NCBI GenBank assembly: GCA_021018815.1
Contig: JAITYX010000004.1
Coordinates: 682,001 to 746,000 of the forward strand
Origin: Talinum fruticosum
Taxonomy: Eukaryota > Streptophyta > Magnoliopsida > Caryophyllales > Talinaceae
Direction: 5' to 3'
Length of the DNA stretch: 64,000 bases
Positions within the stretch are counted from its first letter, which is position 1. The number at the start of each line of letters is the position of its first letter. The translations under genes were made by a program, and so were the position numbers. The notes below the pieces were generated by a model. The model was not told where the DNA came from. It worked only from the letters and a program-made list of their open reading frames with translations, and ran no database searches. Below, piece after piece: positions 1 through 10,840 of the stretch.

Positions 1-230
1 CGGACTTTGTTGTCCGATTCAAGTCTCATATCACTCTAAGTTTAGGTCCGGTTTTGGTTGGTACTGGATTTACCAGGTTTGCAGCTGCTCTTGTAGACCT
101 TATATACAACTGTTCGGTCTGGGTTTGCATCAAGTAAATTTCAAGCCGAGTCATGTTCAAGTTGGTAGCTCTATTTTAGCTGTCGGGTTGAGCTCGATTT
201 TGAAACCCCACGGGGAAATCTCCCCTCTCC
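1..230. repeat. hAT-like non-coding element fragment
   Basis: The first 230 bases contain short runs such as cgggttgagctcg and gtcgggttgagctcg, and phrases like aagccgagtcatg. They resemble the subterminal sequence of the TIR element at 38624-39025. No terminus is visible, because the window starts inside it. No coding potential is supported. The assignment rests on sequence texture only. Confidence 0.3.
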
Positions 231-619
231 CTTTAAACTAACTGGTAACAATGGGACATACAATATATCATCAAGAACAGGAACATATAATACTAGCGAC
301 AGATGATAGAGAGAATCAAGAAAGGGCAATGAGAAAACAGACAGAATCACGAGGGAGAGAAATGAGAGCACTTTTTTAAGCTCATAACATCATCGCCATT
401 GCAACAAAACACAGATTTGAAAGAATTAGAATTCTAATTTCAAGCTATCAGACGCTAACCAAAATCAGAACTATCACAGATGAAACGTTAAACATACAAA
501 GCTTGAGAAAACCTGAGAAACAGATGATCGCAGTCTTCACTTGTTTGGCCAAACTGTAAGGGGAAAATCTTGAGAGCCTTACACGTCGGCCAACACTCCG
601 AAAAATTTGGGATGTTCTT

Positions 620-2986
620 CTACCACAATGTTAGTGTTGCTATACACGGGCCAATACAGAATGAATGTTCACGGTTCTTGCTCTGATTCCACCGATCCCT
701 CTTCGTGTAAGTTTCTCTGGCAAGCAAACGGGGGTGGTGGGGGTCAACAGATAATGTCCCTTCTAGAACATTCACCACTTCCCCCATTGACGGCCTCATT
801 CTTTCATCAACTTGCAAACACCAATATGCAATTCTGAGTGCACGTTCGAGCTCACCAAAATCTATCTCGCCTTCAATTTTCTTATCCACCACCCTCCATC
901 CATACCCACTAATCCACTTGTTGTAAGACCATTCACGAAGATCTTCACTATTCCCTTGGTGCCCGGTTATCAGAGAGAGAACAAACTTGCCAAAGTCCCC
1001 CACATCTTTCTCTGCTGCTCCTTCCCCAGCAGAAGCTTCAACATTGAGTTTCCCTAAGCCGAACTCAGATACCTTTGCTTCTAGGTTCTCATCAAGGATC
1101 ACGTTTCCCAATGTCAAGTTGCCATGGCTTAAGAACTCCCTACACTCTGTGTGCAAGTAAGAAATGGCCTTTGCCACCCCCAGACATATTGCCATTCTCC
1201 TACTCCATGTCAGCCTTTTGCAATATTTGGGGTTTTTCAAGTAAGCTTCCAGTGAACCATTCTTCAGAAACTCATACACCAGAAATCTATGCCCCGGATC
1301 ACAACAGTAGCCCTCCAGCTTCACCAGATGCTTATGACAAATGCTTCCCACCACTGATACCATGGCTCGGAATTTTCTTCCTTCCAGTGGAGATTCTAGA
1401 AGCTTCACCACTACAGGTTGGTTGTTTTGGAGCACTGCTTTATATGAGTGTGGCCCCAATTGATGCTTGAAGTTTCCAGTCAGTTCCTTGATTTCAGGAT
1501 AAGTCCATCTCACCAGGCCAGCAGAGCTAGAACCAGTAAAAGCTGAACTAGTTTGCTTTCTGATGGAGACAACTCTTCGCTTGTAGAGCCAAATACCAAC
1601 AATTACTTGAAGCAGAAAGAATGCGCAAAAGCTACCGATCAACGCATCAGTTAGAGAATGAACTGGGATTCTATTTGACCCGTTATCTGCAGAGGACGGC
1701 AGAGAGCCTGACAATGGATTAGATGATGGCGAATTTTTGGGCAGAACAGCCAAGGGATCCAAACATATCTTGACATATGATACTGAAGTAAGAGATGGAT
1801 CATAATAACCGGTAATATACTGGGTTGTCTTTAACCTACATCGTGCAGTCCCATCATTCAAGTACGTTACAGCTGTACAAAGTGGATCTTTTAAGCATAA
1901 ACTTTGGCACTGATCTAAACTCGTTATTGTGACAGAATCATTAGGTGGGTAAATCCCGTAAAGAGAAGTGTGCAGGTATGTCATCATACTGACTTTAGCA
2001 TCACAGTCATGCTCATAAGGGGCTAAACATTTCAAGCTAGATGCTCCTCTAGATTTGAAAGGACATTTACACACAGCCCGGCTAGAATTGGCTAAGGTAC
2101 AAATTCCGTGATTGCCACATGTTGCAAAGACATCACACTGATTCTCAACAGCTTGCCAAACCGATCTCCATGACCTTGAAGCATCATCCCATGAGTACAT
2201 CCGGAGATTCCCGTCAACATCTAGCCTGAGAAGCCGGAACTTCACATTGTCATCATGGTCTTCCGCAATTGCAGACCAAACAGGTGTAGATTTTTCATCG
2301 AGAAGCTGGAAGAAACCATTTGACTTAAGACAAGCCTTAAGCTTGTCTTTGGAAGGGCTTCCATTTTCCCAATAGATTACACTGGTTTCCCACTTCAGTT
2401 GCAGCTGCCCTGAGTCACTCATAAAAAGGGTATAGTAACTAGAAACCGAACTCTCACTGGCAGCACGAAGTGTCTGGTGGGCAGACAGATTTTGCCCCGG
2501 CAACAGTGTGTTAGACGGAGTGTCGAAACTTTGCCACACTAATTCTTTGTTTCCGTTCAGAAGAACAAGATTTCCGTCATCACGAAGGACAGCAGATGAA
2601 ACAGATCTATCAAACGAGCTGCTCGACCATACTTTTCCTCCATTAAAGGAATCATACAAAATCAATCCACCCTCTGGGGTGAGCTCAAAATAGGAATGAT
2701 TACTAACGGTGACTTCAGCACCAGCAACCCAAACCACAACTTGGTTATCAGCTGGTATAGAATCCGAATTAAAACGAATCCCTACACTATATTGGTTAGG
2801 CTGATCTGAATGGTTGAAAAACCCTAATGCAAAATCCCCATTGGAGGAAACCCAGAAGTCATTCTCCCAAACACAAAGTTTTGAACCCAGTGGAATCTCT
2901 GAAGCCACAACCGAAAGTAACAATGACCCAACAAATATACAAGGGAGTAAAAGTGATCCATCAAAGATAATGCACTTGTTCAGCAT
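620..2986 (-). CDS. SD3-1: G-type lectin S-receptor-like protein SD3-1 (predicted pseudokinase)
   Basis: A single-exon frame of 788 codons encodes a plasma-membrane receptor-like protein. A signal peptide (about 1-29) is followed by a B-type mannose-binding lectin domain (about 30-155), a cysteine-rich EGF-like segment (about 284-320, CDVFATCGNHGIC), a PAN/apple domain (about 328-410), a membrane helix (about 445-468) and a kinase-like domain (about 505-745). The VAIK lysine is present (K528). The catalytic HRD is HGN (621-623), DFG is EFG (641-643), the glycine loop is degenerate and there is no clear APE, so catalysis is unlikely. Domain order and sequence match what I recall of Arabidopsis SD3-1 (At2g41890). 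The last 40 or so residues look wrong. One extra base in a C run (plus 739-743) would give DPPPPPFACQR and a stop at 669-671, as in the family. The ligand is unknown. Confidence 0.9.
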   Translation of the reverse strand: MLNKCIIFDGSLLLPCIFVGSLLLSVVASEIPLGSKLCVWENDFWVSSNGDFALGFFNHSDQPNQYSVGIRFNSDSIPADNQVVVWVAGAEVTVSNHSYFELTPEGGLILYDSFNGGKVWSSSSFDRSVSSAVLRDDGNLVLLNGNKELVWQSFDTPSNTLLPGQNLSAHQTLRAASESSVSSYYTLFMSDSGQLQLKWETSVIYWENGSPSKDKLKACLKSNGFFQLLDEKSTPVWSAIAEDHDDNVKFRLLRLDVDGNLRMYSWDDASRSWRSVWQAVENQCDVFATCGNHGICTLANSSRAVCKCPFKSRGASSLKCLAPYEHDCDAKVSMMTYLHTSLYGIYPPNDSVTITSLDQCQSLCLKDPLCTAVTYLNDGTARCRLKTTQYITGYYDPSLTSVSYVKICLDPLAVLPKNSPSSNPLSGSLPSSADNGSNRIPVHSLTDALIGSFCAFFLLQVIVGIWLYKRRVVSIRKQTSSAFTGSSSAGLVRWTYPEIKELTGNFKHQLGPHSYKAVLQNNQPVVVKLLESPLEGRKFRAMVSVVGSICHKHLVKLEGYCCDPGHRFLVYEFLKNGSLEAYLKNPKYCKRLTWSRRMAICLGVAKAISYLHTECREFLSHGNLTLGNVILDENLEAKVSEFGLGKLNVEASAGEGAAEKDVGDFGKFVLSLITGHQGNSEDLREWSYNKWISGYGWRVVDKKIEGEIDFGELERALRIAYWCLQVDERMRPSMGEVVNVLEGTLSVDPHHPRLLARETYTKRDRWNQSKNREHSFCIGPCIATLTLW

Positions 2987-3600
2987 TTTGGGATGATAAC
3001 AGTGATGAAATTATGAGTGGAAATCAAGAGCAAGGGAAGCAAAGTTCCAGAGTTACATAATCTCAAGTAATAGGTTGAATCAAGAATTTAAGACGCAAAA
3101 GGGATCAGGAACAAGGGAAATCATGGCCTAGATTGACGAATTGACACATCATTATCGAATCATTCGTCTAATAAGCACAATTTTCTATAGAAATTAGGCA
3201 AAGTCGCAAATGAAGCAACTCCCATTCAGCTCAAAGGGAAAGGAAGAATATTCAATAAGCAAAAAACCAGCTGAACAAGGAAAAAGTTGCACGGACTCAG
3301 AATTTGTTACCTGAAAATGACATCTCTACCCGGTAAATTTCAAACCTGACTACTGCCGGTGATTGCTCCATACCCAGTAACAATGCACACCAACTCCTTG
3401 TGTTAATGCCTAATAGAGCATTAGCAAGTGAAGGAGCGAGAAACCCATAACTGAAGCAGCCTAAAGATTCAAAAAAGATGAGTGCGAGAAAGAGACGGAG
3501 AGGGAGAGCGCTTGTTTTGGGGATTTTTGAGGCTTTTGATGAGGGTTTGGTTTCTGGGGTTTTGAAAATTGAAATGGGAGTACCACTACAGGAAATGTGA
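2987..3600 (-). promoter_or_regulatory. 5' leader and promoter region of SD3-1-like gene
   Basis: This stretch lies directly upstream of the SD3-1 start codon on the minus strand and has no open frame of interest. A possible 5' UTR splice donor is the minus-strand gtaacaaattc, read from about 3305-3315. I could not settle an exon structure from sequence alone. Confidence 0.35.
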
Positions 3601-5758
3601 GGGACCCAAATGAAAGCAATGCAATCTGGGCAACAGGATTATTTTCAGACCTTTGTAACTTTCAGACCCTACAAACCAACTGCTTCTCATCATACAACCA
3701 AACAGTGAATCCTACAACAATCAGTAAAGATGAGATGAGAGAGAAAGAGGGGCTGTCTTGTTTGAAGAAACTAAAAAACCCAGATTTGAAAATGGCAAAT
3801 TGAAGGTCCAGGATGCAGAAAATTTTGGAATCCACAAGGAAAGAGAAGGATGAGAGAGAGAAAAAGTGGGTAGTAATGAATACTGAAAAGGAAGGGAGGA
3901 TATAGTCATATAGTGATGTGAGATTTTCCTGGCTGTATTTTTTCTACTGCAATAGTTCTCTTCTCTTCTCTTCTCTTCTCCAATTCATACATATTTTTTT
4001 TTGGTCTAATTCATTTGGCATGTTTTTGTTTGATTTTTTTTCTTATTTTTGGGAATCTTTTTTATTATCCTAAACCCAAAAAAGAGGAGTGAAATAATGA
4101 ATAGGCCAAATCGACTTTTCACAGTTGGACCCCAGACTCAGACGACGCCCACGAGGACCCCAAAGACTTTTTCGAAGAATGTTGGTGTATCTTCAATTAC
4201 CAAAATAACCCTACCTTTTTTTTGCTTTTTTAATTTTAGTAAAAAGGCCCCTTTTTAAAAATCCGCCCCCTTCCCCCTCCTTTTAGCTAATTTCACTTTT
4301 TAAATGTAAAAGGAATTTTTGATGATAAAAATATCACATCAATACCAAAGGCTAGCTAGGTTTTTATCCTATCTAATTATTCGGAAAAAAATAGATAATG
4401 TTTATATTTTCATCTAAATTTTGCATTCAAGGATATAAAAGTAGTCTTATTTTTATTATTTGAATCCAATTTTGATTTGAAACTAGATTTATTTACTATT
4501 TTTATCCTAAAAAATTAAATGTTATATGAAATATATTTCGCCCAAATTTTAAACATGTATGGCTTAAATTTAAAACAAACTCCAAATTTTACAACCATTA
4601 ATTGATGTACTCTCTCCATTGCATGTGGTTCTCATTTTATTTTGAATTTTACAAGAATTTATTTCGTTTCATTAAGACATTTGTTTTGAAAGATTTGGAT
4701 AACATGGATAATTTATGATTTAAAATATCAAAAAAATTATACGATTACAAATCTATTATTGTCTTCTATAAACGAATGTTCAAGATATAAAATTAAAAAA
4801 ATCTGGATATAGTTGGGGCGAAATTTGAAGAGATTTAAAATTTATTGAGTCTAAAGTTTGAATCTTTAAAAGGGACTATCACTTGCCACAATCTTTTCTT
4901 TTCAAAATTATAGAGAATACGAAAGGTTAATAAGGTCATTTTATCTTATATAGCATGAGCACGTATCATTAGTAATAGCAACATACAACAATGTTTAACG
5001 ATTATCGAAAATATCTAGTTATATTTTTCCAATCACTTAACCCACTCAAATTCATGTTGTATAATTTTAACGTGCAAGCAACTTATAATAAGTTCGAAAG
5101 TATAGGTCTATAATAGCAACAATGGTAATTAATGGAGGGACTAACACATATTACGCCCCTTTAGTTACGTATGATGCACAAAGGTTGATGTAGAGGAAAT
5201 TTAAATCTAAAACCTAGGCAACAATTTCTCTTTAAACAATATAGATTCGGTCAAATGGTTCGACTTTTTTTAATCAAGGTTTCAAACAGCTAGGGATTGA
5301 CATTATGAGCTTTTGCTAGTAAACCATAAAAACATTTGATGGATGTTGATCCAAATCTGTAAATGTTTTGTAGTGATAAAATCACTAATTAAAAATAACA
5401 GAAAAGATCATCATAAGAGACTTAAAATAATCTCCCGATAAACTTTTAAAAATATTACGACAGTCATTTTAGAGTACGTTTATTAACATATAAGAATTTT
5501 TATTTGAATCTCCAATAGTTAAAAACATAATTAAAAAGAAGACAAAATTACAAAAAGCTAAACATTAAAGATGCATATGATCGTTCTCTTCAAAGAAAAA
5601 TAACACTACACGTACACTGAAAAAAAAAAAACCCCAATTGAATTCCCCAATTTAAATTCAATTATATGGGTCGAGTATGAAAAGAATGAACGTGATTTAA
5701 TTTTAAAATTTTCTTCATAGTTGATACATAAATTGATTTTTGATTTGGCTCCATTATA

Positions 5759-5760
<2 letters not shown>
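3601..5760. other. AT-rich intergenic DNA
   Basis: No gene is visible. There is a short TTCTC run near 3960-3980, and poly-A and poly-T tracts. The small open frames are scattered and lack codon structure. Confidence 0.6.

Positions 5761-5822
<62 letters not shown>
5761..5822. repeat. (TA)n microsatellite, about 31 units
   Basis: An uninterrupted alternating TA run of about 62 bases, followed by a short degenerate tail (tatggatatatatgg). Open frames crossing it encode only Ile-Tyr repeats and are artefacts. Confidence 0.98.
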
Positions 5823-5825
<3 letters not shown>

Positions 5826-6076
5826 ATATATATGGTGCCGCAAAACCATGACAATTGAGATTCTTTTCGTGATCAAGCATCTCCCATTAACAAGAAATAC
5901 ATGCATGATTCCCTTGGCATTTGTCACATTTGCATTGTTTTCTCTCACTACATTTATTTATAAAAAACGTTAATTGACAAAAATGCTAAGTTGCTCGCAC
6001 AAATTAGACAAACAAGGGGTGTTAATGTAATGAGTTCGCTCGACAAATCTTTCAAGTAGCTAATTTTTTTCGTTAC

Positions 6077-6594
6077 AAGGAGCTGTAAATAGAACCGACA
6101 AATAGGTCATGTCGGGTCGGATTCGTATTCATGTTCGTATCGAACATAAATGGGTTGAAACCTTCTCGACCTTAACTTGACCTCGTTTAATAAACGGGTT
6201 GAAAATTTCCAACGTGAACCCGACCTATTTAATAAATGAGTTTACCTAATTTTAACCTCGTTTACCCATTTAACATGTTGTTTTAATTTCACTAATTAAA
6301 CGTACACCACTTGTAATTAAACATAGAACATTGTTTAAGCTTAAAAAGATTAAACCACTATCCATGAAACTAAGTTTCAACAATTACAAACCAAAATATC
6401 AAACCACGAACCAAAACCTAAATAACATAAACACCACTCGGCAATTAAACATAAAACGTTGTTAGCACTTGGACGGATCGAAATCGGTGCTGAGGAGGTG
6501 GAGCACGAGATGCACATCGACCGAGATGAGCGAGAGTCGTGAAAGTAGAGGAAAGAGAGCGAGAGGGGAACAACCGTGAGAGAAAGAGATGCAG

Positions 6595-6630
<36 letters not shown>

Positions 6631-7119
6631 TTGTGGAGTTGGCAGCCGTTGAGGAGGAGAGGGAACTCCACCGAGTAGCGAGAGGGGAGGGGAACCGAGA
6701 ATTTGAGATGCAACCTACGCGTTTTTAATTTTAGAGAAGTTATATAGTGGGCCAATTAGGGTTAGTAATACTGAGCCCAAAATGAACAAAAACGGAGGAA
6801 ATGTAAGCTACAAGCCTACAATAAAGAGGCCTCCTTTTTAAAAAGAGTTTTAATAAAATCCAAAGCTTATTATATGTGGATTAAACGAATTTTCGATGAA
6901 CGGGTCAACTCAGTAAATCTGTTTAATTAAACGAGGTTAAATAGGTTATTTTTCGTGTTGAAAATCTCGACCTAAACCTAACCCAATTAATTAAATGGTT
7001 TAAGTATGTCAACCCAATTGGTTAAACGGGTTGAAAATCTCTACCCAAACTCACTTATTTTCATGTCGGATTTGTGTTGTTAATCGTGTCGGATCAACTT
7101 TTCCCTTCTCTAGTTGTAA
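6077..7119. mobile_element. Non-autonomous hAT-like element
   Basis: The two ends are imperfect inverted relatives: caaggagctgtaaatag ... aaccgac on the left, and on the right the complement reads tagagaagggaaaagttgat then ccgac. Inside both ends, motifs of the type aaacgggttgaaaa recur (around 6190-6210 and 7020-7040), as is common in plant hAT-type non-autonomous elements. The interior holds a purine-rich block and a GA microsatellite but no transposase. I could not find a convincing 8-base target duplication. Confidence 0.5.
6597..6628. repeat. (GA)n microsatellite
   Basis: A pure GA run of about 30 bases inside the hAT-like element. A 97-codon minus-strand frame here is a low-complexity artefact (Leu-Ser repeats). 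Confidence 0.95.
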
Positions 7120-10100
7120 ATTATAACAACAATTTATAAGGAGCGGCTTAAATAGTTGTGAGAGTATGTAAGAAGTTGTAAGTTATGAGCTTTAACTTAC
7201 TTTATGCAAAAATAGAAGAGAGCCTATAGAAGATAACATAGCTGAGGCTTATAATTACACCCAAATATACAGTTTTAAGACCAATAATGTCATTTTGGGG
7301 TATCGATAGCATATCCAGAAATATATCTCTTCATGCATTGTATTCACAGATGATTTTGTGCAGCAAGTAAGAAGCGTAGGGAATAAAACCAGCCTAACCC
7401 TATAATTTTAGAGGTGCTAGAAGAAGAGAGAGGGCCTTGTCCAAATAATTATGGTTTATTTGGGAATGATACCTCTTTCAGATGTTGCCAATCAACCAAA
7501 TAGGTTAGGGACCATTCATACCCAAAATCCTCAAAACATTTTAACTCACATTAACAAATTCTACACACATAACATATGTCAAAGTGTGAGGAAGCATATG
7601 GATTACATATAAAATAAGCAGGTGAATTGGTAATCTCCAATTATATTCAATTTGAATTATATAACACTCAAAATTTTCTTATTTATTTTTAAATTTATTC
7701 AAATAAATTAATTTATGCTTATACATCCAAGTACTTTATTTCTAAATTTTGGTTATTAATTAAATTTTACACACTTGCTCAAATTTTTCCAAACTTTTTA
7801 AATGATATATTGGTAAAAATATTTTTTTTTTTCTATAGTTTAGACAAAATAATATAAATGAAAAGAAACAAGACCTAAATGCAAATAGGAATATTTTCAT
7901 CCTCCCAAAGCAAGAATGGGCAAAATAGCAACTACCACAACAAGGAATAAAACATGCAATTTATTTTTTTATTTTATAGGATCCATACATACATACATAC
8001 ATACATACATACATACATAGTACTACAACTTTAGAAAAAGCTACTATTGGAGGTGAATATAGAAACTAAAACTTGCAAGGTAGCATAGGAGCATGGCCAT
8101 TATTATATTTTTTTCAACTTTAATTTGGTGTTGCTTTTTTAATCTTATCATAATTTTTATTTTTTGTTGTTAAAAAAGGGACATCTTTTTATATATTCTA
8201 TCCTTTCTTCCTAAGGAATGCCTTCTTTGTCAATGCATGGCTTGCATGTTCACATATACACACATACTCTTTTGTATACATAATAAAGTTGCTTTGATAA
8301 TTTTTAATTTATCCCCATTTAATTGCTCCAAATAGCTATAACTTCTAAATGGAAATGTTTTAATCAATACATCTGTATTATGTAAGTCAAGTGAAGAGTC
8401 TATTCGCTTTACTCGTTAAAAACTAATTGTTAGTTATGAGTTATATGAGCTATTATAAATCGTTATTATTAGATGTTAGCTTTTACGAGTCTATTACGAA
8501 TTATTATGAATAGTTAGGAGTTGTTGTAAACAGTTGTACTTAACTATTACGAATTGTTACTGAGCTATTATGTGTAGTTACGAGTTCTTATAAATGTCCG
8601 ACAAAAAGAAAAAAATTAGGGTTAGTTTAATTTAGATCTGACAATGATTTGAATATATTTTTGGTCAATTATTTGAATTATCAAAGGTCAAACAAATTGA
8701 ATAAGAACAAATTTCAACCATAATTTATTAGTGCAACCTTTTAATTCCATAATGAGAAATACTTCATTTATAAGTTAGTCCAATTATAACAAGGCTTTCT
8801 ACATATAATTTGGATTAAATTAAGACGAATTATCCAGTAAGACATCCTTGTAATAAGTAATTATTGTGATATATAAGAGTGTCTATACGTATTATTTAGC
8901 TTAACTGGTAAAGTTTATGTAAATTGTTATCAAATATCTAAAGGCGAAATTCACCTAAGTTGATCTTTACACCTCATTTATACCAAAAAAAAAAAAAAGA
9001 GCGTCTTACCGAATAATTAGTGTCGATTTAATCCAAACTTCATTTAGAAAGCCTTGTGAATGAAGAGAAGGCATCTAAGGTAGAAAACTACACGTTTATC
9101 ATTTCAAGTAAGAAAAATACACTCCAAATTCTAAAGGAAATTCAAATTGACATCCATCCAACTATATCTAAGATGTGACTCCACTATCAACCCTCCCAAC
9201 TCTCTTCTTATAAAACCGCACAATTACTTCTATAATTAACATTACTTCATCACCTCCATTCAAAAAATACTTCCAATTTTCCTCCTCTAACTTTCTACTA
9301 AATTTTCCACCGACCCCCTTCATGAAAAATTGTAAATGTTTGCAGTCAAAAAGAAATTATATCCTTTATCAAACATAGAAAAAAAAAATGAAGTCATAAA
9401 AATGATTTATAACACAATTTTTATGATTTTTTCAATATAAATATCTGTACTAGTTATTTTAAGTTTTGAATAATGCCCGAACATCTTAAATTTACAATTG
9501 ATCGTGATTGATTTTTAAAAGTGTCTTGTCTTTTTGTTAGTAAAATTATTATAGTTCTTATTTCGTGATTAGACATGTTTGAAGTTACATAGAAAATTAT
9601 CATTTATTTCAGTTTTCTGTTGGTTTATAATCCTTTTTGTTTTTTTTTATTAATCATTTATGTTTGAATCTATTTATTTATGTTTATTTTTTCTTTTTTA
9701 TTATATATATTTTTTATTTAACATCGAACGGGTGCAATTAAAAAAAAAAAAGGGAGGGGAGGGAGGGGAGCATAGGGCTTGTTCCACCTCCCAATTTTCT
9801 AAGTCCAACTCCTTTTGGGCTAATACCCACTGTATAAGGGCCACCTGACCCACTTAGGAGTATAGTCCATGGCAAATATCACTCTCAATCAATCCCACCC
9901 CTCTCTTCTTTTGGAATATTTATTTATTTAGACATTCCTGTTTACAATTTTCTTCTTTTAAATTTCTTTTTATAAAAAGATAAAAATTTGATTAGTTATG
10001 GCAAACCAACATTACAAGCACCCTCAATGATACGATCATACGATATGGGCGAGTAATTGGTAAAGTAATGTTACTTAATTTAAATAATTATCTAAGAAAC

Positions 10101-10430
10101 TCAAAGATAATTGAAGTATGAGGTGAAATTGGAAGAGGATAGGCACATATAGCAATGCCATGTCAAATTCCTAAAGGAATATTACCCAAATATATACATC
10201 ACATTCCCCGGGCCCGTATGATCGAGTTTGAAATTTATTTTTAGTATAAGTTATAATATTTAACAGGGAAGATTAATATATTTTTTATCAGTAAAAACAC
10301 AAACAAGCTCTTAAAAATAGACTTTTATAATATTGTAAACTATAAAATATTTTTTTAAAAACAATTCACTTTTTTCTTTCTTTATCGAAGTTAGGACGGA
10401 AGATTCATCCAAGTAGGAGTATCAAATTTG
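7120..10430. other. AT-rich intergenic DNA
   Basis: No gene is supported. It contains a CATA tetranucleotide array (7984-8019), recurring short motifs such as gagttattatgaa around 8400-8600, and A/T homopolymers. Confidence 0.6.
7984..8019. repeat. (CATA)n microsatellite, about 9 units
   Basis: A tandem tetranucleotide array with no visible interruptions. Confidence 0.97.
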
Positions 10431-10439
10431 GGGCCGACC

Positions 10440-10840
10440 TCAATTCAGTTGCTTCGAAACCACTGTTATGAGGAATGGAGTATGAACAGCTATCCAATCG
10501 AGATTTCGTTGTATTGTTATTGAGGGAGATAAACAATTGGTTATTAAGGCTTTACGCAGGGAATGTCAACCACCATGGGAGATCTAGACTCTTATCCAAG
10601 ATACCCATTACGAATTGTTGTCATATTATCACCAATCATCAATACGAGGAATGGCAATAGAGTCTGCAGATTGGGTAGCAAAAGTAGGTCCTTTTATCTC
10701 CCATTCTTTATATTGGGATTTTCTTCCTTTTTCTTCTTTCTTTCTCTCCATACTAATGAAGGACAACTTGGATAGAACCCTTACAGGAAGGGCTACTTAT
10801 TAGTTAATTTATTTACCATTTTCTCAAAAAAAAAAAAATT
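10440..10840 (+). pseudogene. LINE 3' remnant: RNase H-like tail with poly-A
   Basis: Across frame shifts the translation reads like the end of the RNase H-like domain found in plant LINEs and their relatives, with pieces such as PWEIQTLIQD-like sequence, YYHQSSIRGMAIESADWVAK and a short hydrophobic tail. It ends in a stop near 10801, then about 25 bases later a run of A (about 10827-10839) consistent with a retroposed 3' end. It is 5' truncated and has no reverse transcriptase part, so it is not functional. Confidence 0.6.

Noticed and set aside
5606..5973. Several open frames over the TA repeat
   Set aside because: They encode only alternating Ile-Tyr from a microsatellite.
6462..6755. 97-codon minus-strand frame
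   Set aside because: Driven by the GA microsatellite; Leu-Ser repeats with no domain.
7984..8019. CRISPR-like spacing
   Set aside because: It is a plain tetranucleotide microsatellite, and a plant nuclear genome is not expected to hold CRISPR arrays.
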